This document shows, one piece after another, positions 58,531 through 64,000 of a DNA stretch of 64,000 bases; position 1 is the stretch's first letter, and the number at the start of each line of letters is the position of its first letter. The position numbers and the translations under genes were made by a program. The notes under the pieces were generated by a model. The model saw nothing but the letters and a program-made list of their open reading frames with translations. It did no database searches and was not told the origin of the DNA. The DNA is from Marisa cornuarietis. Its lineage: Eukaryota; Mollusca; Gastropoda; Architaenioglossa; Ampullariidae. The DNA lies in assembly GCA_004794655.1 (NCBI GenBank), contig SMMW01000046.1, positions 3,880,001-3,944,000 on the forward strand, read 5' to 3'.

Positions 58531-58683
58531 TCGCGATCGCTCTATGACATCATAGACAACTCCACTCGGCAAATACACATCAAAAACATGAGGCCATGTT
58601 TCGAGGCTTCTGATTGGTTGATCTTTGACCTTGTCCCATATGCAAATGAGCCAGCCTCGTTCGGTACAGACCTCATCCAGTCG

Positions 58684-58985
58684 CTAGAGAAATCTCTGTA
58701 CCTAGAGAAAATGTCTCTGTAGCTAGAGAAAGCTTTCTCTAATTACAGAGAGGTTTCTCTAAGTATAGAAAGCTTTCTGTAGCTACAGAATGGAATTGTG
58801 TATATAGAATGAATTGGCTAGCAACTTCTAATGAAATAATTTGGTTTCACCGAGTTTTTTTCTCTCTAGCTAGAGAATGCATTCTGTAGTTACATAGCGC
58901 ATTCTGTACGTACAGAACTCATTCTCTACTTATAGAATGTATTCTGTAGTTACAGAACTCATGCTCCAGCTAGAGAGAGAGAGAG
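58684..58985. repeat. Palindromic-unit array 1 (about 20-bp units)
   Basis: About 12 units near the form TACAGAATGCATTCTGTAGT. Each is close to its own reverse complement; the unit cores include AGAAAGCTTTCT, AGAATGCATTCT and AGAGAAAGCTTTCTCT. A shared 60-bp spacer (58808-58869; CAACTTCTAA, CACCGAG) splits the array. The same layout occurs in array 2, and both end in the same 23-bp sequence (58987-59009, containing CCCCTCTTGGCGCCCC). Confidence 0.85.
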
Positions 58986-59009
58986 TAAATTCCCCTCTTG
59001 GCGCCCCAT

Positions 59010-59636
59010 TGCCGCGGGCGGACGAACCTGTGCACAAGCGCCCACGTGACCAGCTGGGCTGCTCAGGTTCCGCAGAGGGGAATTGTGTGTTGCAGGACAG
59101 ACGGGAGAAAGAAGGGGGGTTAGAACTGGAGCGCCGCACAGGACAAGCGGGCCACAGTGTGACTATGAACACTCGTTGAACCTATCCCCCCCCCCTCCGA
59201 GAGCTACGTTGCAATGTGTGCGGGCGTTGTGTCCCGTGCTTTTTTGTTCGCTCCCCTCCCCCATTTTGTGTGAGTGTAGGGGTGTCCCTCCCCTTGCGTG
59301 GGGCAGGTTTCATTTTTTGTTTTTGGCGTGTGTGCGTGGGCACGCACAGGGTTTTATATAGTTTTATCTGTTTCTTTTTATTTGTTTTTTTTTCCTTCTT
59401 ACTGTTTGTAATAAATTTGTTGTTCGTACCGTTCCCTTGTCTTTGTTTTGGTCTGCGCTCATCAGAGGTTCGATAGGCACGTCCTGTTCCACCCCTGGCC
59501 GAGCGAGTGACTGTGTGAGCGTGGCGGCTGAGTGGCTGCGTTTGTGCGTTCCGGACGCCGGAGGTGTGACCGCGATGAGCTCTTGCCGTTTGGCTTCTTT
59601 CAGTAGGGCAAGGTCCTGCTTGTCGCACTGAAAGAT
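59010..59636. other. GC-rich non-coding stretch, possible LTR piece
   Basis: Contains a TATATAG box-like site (59355), an AATAAA (59410) and GT-rich runs in an order reminiscent of a retroviral-type LTR. No inverted TG..CA ends, primer-binding site or gag/pol is found, so the class is uncertain. Confidence 0.25.
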
Positions 59637-60361
59637 TCACTGCGACAAGCACCCCATGAACATCTTGTTCAGGAAGTGAGAATCTGTGATGCAGCCTTCA
59701 GCAATGCATCGCGTAAAATGCCACACATCCACCCAAATGTGCAGATCTATCCAGTCTGCAAACAAGGCTTTTGTCGTCTGTGAACAGCAATCCCTGTCAA
59801 CATATAACAGCTCAGGTGGGTTAATGCATGCAGAGGAATACCTGGATACCAGACCCCTGGTCATGGCCTCCAAGGCACAGCCCTTCTTATACGTCAGCAT
59901 GCTCATCAGGACCTGCCCATATTCATTGCCCACATTGGTGCACCACTCTGCAGTCCCTGTAGCTTGTCCAGCCAGCTGAACCAACAATAACAACCCTTGA
60001 GTTGTGACTGTACCACCACTGCAACAACACAAGCTCATGACATATAATCTTCCATAATGCAAGTCTTGCAAACGGTAGATTGAAGAACAATTTCCTTACG
60101 TACCTTTTTGGTGGAGCATTTTCAAGACCCAACTAAAGGTGGAAGTGATGGACGCTTTGAGCTCTGCTCTTTCCATCACATCTTGCACATACACTGCCTG
60201 TATCCACTTGTAATTTGGAACAGAGGGCAGGCCATTTCAGGTGGGTCAGGAAAAGCGGTCCTCTTCAACAATCCACGTGCTCCAGCCTTCATAAATGTGC
60301 TGCAATCAGTGAAGTAGCGAGCACATTTTTTCAGCCACACCTCATGGTGCTGCTCGGCCAA
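59637..60361 (-). pseudogene. Relic of a multicopy repeat-borne protein gene
   Basis: The minus strand decodes in pieces: AEQHHEVWLKKCARYFTDCS (about 60355), then YKWIQAVYVQDVMERAELKA, TSTFSWVLKML (about 60130), WCTNVGNEYGQVLMSMLTYK (about 59945), PPELLYVDRDCC and IWVDVWHFTRCIAEGC (about 59720). I recall near-identical text in many multicopy predicted proteins of molluscs, cnidarians and fish, but no secure name. A frameshift lies near 60222. A plausible intron runs from AAG|GTACGT (about 60105) to TTGTTGCAG (about 60022). The acidic D-x-D and DVWHF blocks could be part of a nuclease fold; that is speculation. Confidence 0.65.
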
Positions 60362-60692
60362 TCATCTGGACAGTTGGAAATGTCGTGAGATAAATCATTT
60401 ATATCGGTACCACACTAATTCTAAAGTTTGGTCAAAAGGGACTTCGATAAACTTAGCTCCCTGGCTGTCAGTGCTGCAGAACTGTATCCGTAAGTCTCTC
60501 TTCCCGCACAGATGGCAAAAACAGTTTCCCATAATACACATTCACAGTTCAGGTATATGTATATATATATATAGTCCAATGCTCACGATGTTCACACCAA
60601 CATAAACAGTTCAGTATACACTCAGGGCCGGCTCTAGACGCCTATAGGGCCTCCGAATGCTGGGGGTTTCCGTATACATTTCAAGTCAGAAG

Positions 60693-60980
60693 TTATAGAT
60701 TGCAATTTATAAATATAGATTTCAAATGTATAGCTAGAATGCATTCTATAGCTAAAGAATTGAAATGTATATATAAAGTGAATTGGATAGCAACTTCTGA
60801 GTATAATATAAATGAAACACTTCGGTTTTTACCGAGTTTTTCTCTCTCAATAATGTATAATTATACATTGCAATCTATAGCTATAGAATGCAATCTATAA
60901 GTATAGAATGAATTGTATAAATATAAAATGCAATCTATAAGTATAAAATGCAATGTATAGCTAGAAATAGCAAATTTGAG
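60693..60980. repeat. Palindromic-unit array 2 (about 20-bp units)
   Basis: About 10 units of the form TATAGAATGCAATCTATAAG, with the same spacer motif as array 1 (TAGCAACTTCT ... ACCGAGTTTTTCTCTCT, 60783-60847) and the same downstream 23 bp (60982-61004). The unit sequence has drifted to A/T, but the palindromic form is partly kept (TAGAATGCATTCTA, ATAGCTAT). Confidence 0.8.
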
Positions 60981-61616
60981 AAAATTCCCCTCTTGGCGCC
61001 CCATAGGGGGCCTCGCACAAGACAAAAAAATTTTTTTAGAGAAAAAATTGCGAAACTTGGATCAAATCTCAAACATAGGTAGCACTCTAGTAGTGTACTG
61101 TGTGTTTTTTTTTTTAATTTTGTAGAGGGTAGAGGTCGAATGGTTCACATGACTGTCCCTTTCTCATGCCGGCTTCCTACATAAAAGCCAGCCTTGACAT
61201 GTCCCGCCTATTGTTACATCAACGGTTACGAAGTCTCCTGACCCACTGGGGAAGCCCATGACCAGACAATTGTACTCCTAGGACCCTCATGCACGTACAC
61301 GCACACACTCGCATACGTATAAACGGTCATCACACACGTACACACCTGCGCACGTATATACACGCGTTCGACATTCCCACACAATCGTCGCACGCCTATA
61401 CGCGTGTGCATGCACAAACACACACACACACACACACACGCTCTCAAACACTTTCTCCTTTATGAAGTCTGGCCTTGGACCCGGGTGGTGGATGGTGGGT
61501 TATGCCGCCACGGGGTCAGGGACAGGTCGAAGCTGTGGTAACCAGACCATGGGGAAAAGAAAGGGATGGTTTCTGGAAAGTTCGACCGGGAAGTGATAAA
61601 TAAGTGTAGTTTTCAA

Positions 61617-61835
61617 GTTGTCGGGGTAGTGTAGTGGTTAAAACACTCGCTTGTCACCACTGCAGTGAGCGGCTCAGGGTTCAGATCTCGTCTCGGGACA
61701 CTCTCTGTATGTGACACCTGTTCGCAGGGTTGGGCGGCGGGGGTTTTCTCCGGGTACTCCGGTTTCCTCCCCCCTCCCCCCCCATAGTGCGAAATCACCG
61801 CAAGGTGGAAGCACTTTTCAACTAAATAAACAACA
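61617..61835 (+). repeat. tRNA-derived SINE, family B, copy inside hAT 2
   Basis: GGGGTAGTGTAGTGGTTAAA (A-box region), CAGGGTTCAGATCTCGTC (B-box region), then GTGCGAAATCACCGCAAGGT and an ACTAAATAAACAACAACAAC tail. Full-length by comparison with 27751-27998. Confidence 0.88.
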
Positions 61836-62056
61836 ACAACATTGTCCGGGTATCTCGTCTCGGGAAACTCTCTGTATGATGGAGTGGGTGTTGGATGTTA
61901 AATACCTCACCATCATTCTGTTACAAACGCTATTTGAATTTTAGTTATTTGTTGATTTAGATATAGATACATTTTTTAATAAATTGTGTAATTTTATTTT
62001 TTCGGTGTTTATTTTTCTATTTCATTTGGGGCCACCAAATTTTCTCTCGCAGAGGC

Positions 62057-62700
62057 CAAGAAGTTTCTCCCTCCGCGTGGCGTGTCTCCAGTCCTCCTTT
62101 GAAGTTGACCAATTCAGGGAAACTGGTAGACATTAAAATTTTTCCCACGGCCATCTTGTTTCAAGTCGGCGGGCCGCGGGTCACTGGTCAAGATTTATGG
62201 CCACCCGCCTTGACCGTCCTTTCAGGCTATTACGGTGGCGGTGGTAACTTGACCAGTGGACTGTTGGTGGTTCCCACAAATTTAACTAAAAATAGAAAAG
62301 ACGTTTTCTACAGTAGCCACCCACCCACACACACACAAATACATCTGCTTATATTGACACACTCCAACACGAGGCTGGCGACGACGGCTGTATCTATGAC
62401 TTTCTTCAGGTTTTAGATTTTTTATTAACCACCAGCAGCAGCAGTAGCAGCAGCAGGCGTGATAGAGAGTTTGAGATCCACGACGTGTAGGGAGACGTGT
62501 TCGGCAACGAGAACGGTGAGCCTCTAAGCCTACCCGTTTTGAGAAAGCGATTGGTTGGCTTTTGTGGATGTGATGATGTAGGGCGCAAATTCCCGTGACG
62601 CTACAGGTTGCCGTTCACGCACGCGTCGCACGAGCACTGAATCTCAAACTCTCTATTACCACTTACTCCAACCATCTTTCTCTTTCTGTGTGTGTGTGTG
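62057..62700. other. Intergenic, no supported gene
   Basis: A GC-rich patch at 62160-62260 and a CAG/CAGCAG run at 62430-62456. No exon or domain recognised. Confidence 0.35.
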
Positions 62701-62702
62701 TT

Positions 62703-62880
62703 GGGCAGTCCGGTGGCGCAACGGTTAGCGCCTGTAACCGAAACAGTGAAAGTTGGCTGTCCTGGGTTTAGCTTTCGTCTCGGGAACACCGTTCTTTCTC
62801 TGCATGTGGCATCTGTTTACAGGGCTGGCAGTCTTGCTGTGATATAGCCTTAGTTGCTGGCTGGGCGTAAACACCAATCC
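62703..62880 (+). repeat. tRNA-derived SINE, family A, copy 3
   Basis: GCAGTCCGGTGGCGCAACGG at the start, then TCCTGGGTTTAGCTTTCGTC (B box mutated) and the shared tail TGGCATCTGTTTACAGGGCT with ATATAGCCTTAGTTGCTGG. Same orientation as family B copy 2. Confidence 0.85.
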
Positions 62881-64000
62881 CCAGTCAGTTTGTGTGTGTG
62901 AAAGAAAGCGGGAGGGAGTAAATAATATAGAGGCACATAGTAAATAAACTAGAAGGGAGGATGAGCTGTCAACTGCAGCAAGCAGCAATACTTTATCCCT
63001 CGTGGATCAAATCTCTTTTTACTTTACTGTTACCACGTATGCCAGTAAATAAACTGAATAAGCTTGACACAAATACAAGGGGCGAAATCAATCCCACAAC
63101 AAAGAATTTGTGAGCTACCTCCTCTGTAACTTTCGCTGGGAGATGAGGGCAACGTGGAGTCGGTTTACCGACGTTTCGTTTATGTTGTTAAATATTGTGA
63201 TTATTATCTAGTAACAACCACATTTGTATAGCTCTACCTTTGATCCGTATTATTCTTTCTCAATTTTCTGGTTAACAAGCCAAATATACTTTATTTTCAG
63301 TCAGACCCATTCAACATCTGCCACTACTTGTACGCATTGGGATTAAACGTATAAAATCTCACGTGTAAACATATATCTGTTCATTGCTGAATGGCCATGG
63401 AGTGACCCTCGTCAGAAGAATGAAGGCCCGAAGTGAGCTTAACGGGGGCGGAGACGTTTCAAACAAATGATTGTAACTAACGGGAAGCGACGCGAGCGAA
63501 CAGCAGCCTGCAGATTGCGTCATTGCTGGAGGCGCGGCCGGCCGCCCATACACAAGTGTACACTTCTCGCCAGCCCTCAGCGCTACCAAAGGGTTTATAA
63601 CTTATTTACACACATTTACGTGATTAGACTGGTCACAGCTCACGTGATTCAGCAGGTCGTTGACTCTTGGTAGATAAGGACTATTTTTAGCTGACGCATA
63701 TGTTTCCAATATTATTTTTTGATAGCGCACTATAAATTACAGATTATTGTCGTTGTTGTTTCAAATTGTCGTCTTATGATTTTAATACTTTATAAGGAAA
63801 ATTGCTATCATTGGATAATTTATTTTCGTTTTTAATCTAATATTATATATATAGAGAGAGAGAGAGTGGCGGGACATTGACATCATACGACCTAGTGACC
63901 CCTGTCACTGTGACCGAGTGATCGCCAGCTGTTCTTTACGACCCGTTCAAATCCCGGGCGAATTTACCCTACTGAATGTTGAGGCATAACCAGATGATCA
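62881..64000. other. Intergenic, no supported gene
   Basis: Mixed sequence up to the window end with a GC-rich knot at 63525-63550 (GGCGCGGCCGGCCGCC) and a (TA)(GA) microsatellite at 63841-63867. No coding exon seen. Confidence 0.4.

Larger units (their letters stand above)
60623..62056. mobile_element. Second hAT relic (inverted), carrying array 2 and a SINE
   Basis: Begins with CAGGGCCGGCTCTAGACG (60623). Then, in reverse orientation to 12300-13651, it shares GGGGGCCTCGCAC, GCGAAACTTGGATCAAATCT (61050-61069) and the far part from AATAAATTGTGTAATTTTAT to ATTTGGGGCCACCAAA (61978-62040). The other terminal repeat is not visible. Inserted within are the palindromic array 2 and SINE family B. 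No transposase text is left. Confidence 0.7.

Noticed and set aside
59182..59652. 156-codon minus-strand ORF, very Lys/Thr/Arg-rich
   Set aside because: Arises from GT- and T-rich low-complexity DNA; no domain, and the frame has no family resemblance.
61212..61440. Alternating purine-pyrimidine CA/CG-rich tract
   Set aside because: Simple sequence with Z-DNA potential at most; nothing indicates a function.

Overview
The window is nuclear DNA from an animal, most likely a mollusc and probably a gastropod. The genes have short exons, GT-AG introns and human-like proteins. Around them lie tRNA-derived SINEs, LINE relics, hAT and piggyBac elements, and an AAGGGAGGTAATTTT-type motif of a kind I recall as common in molluscs. 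The taxonomic call is inference; the genes are read directly from the sequence.

The left 28 kb is gene-rich. Four conserved genes alternate in strand: the 3' part of RCE1 (+, 174-1884), complete KPTN (-, 6538-11328, 13 exons), complete PNO1 (+, 11694-18608, 7 exons) and complete MAD2L1BP/p31comet (-, 22473-27663, 2 exons). RCE1/KPTN and PNO1/MAD2L1BP are convergent. KPTN and PNO1 are divergent, with only 365 bp between their start codons. Their jobs are unrelated: CAAX-protein proteolysis, KICSTOR/actin, small-subunit ribosome assembly and the mitotic checkpoint. The large introns of PNO1 and MAD2L1BP each hold a relic of the same LINE family. One is split by a hAT element; the other is split by a second LINE and by a 556-bp foldback element at a TTAA site.

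From 28 kb to 64 kb there is almost no conserved gene. This part holds one convincing but unrecognised single-exon ORF (35266-36309, -), a U6 snRNA gene with an altered 5' stem-loop (51384-51489), a possible spliced non-coding transcript (48.0-50.7 kb), and many repeats. The most informative mobile element is a complete piggyBac transposon (54351-58234). It has TTAA duplications, matching ends, a near-intact transposase with the catalytic Asp triad, a frameshifted Cys-rich tail and a triplicated 370-bp 3' module. Next to it are two arrays of about 20-bp units that are each nearly palindromic, one of them inside a second hAT copy, and a decayed copy of a multicopy protein-coding repeat (59637-60361).

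No operon, CRISPR or prokaryotic system is present. The most unusual signals are the palindromic-unit arrays, the piggyBac triplication, the variant U6 stem and the long insertion in p31comet.
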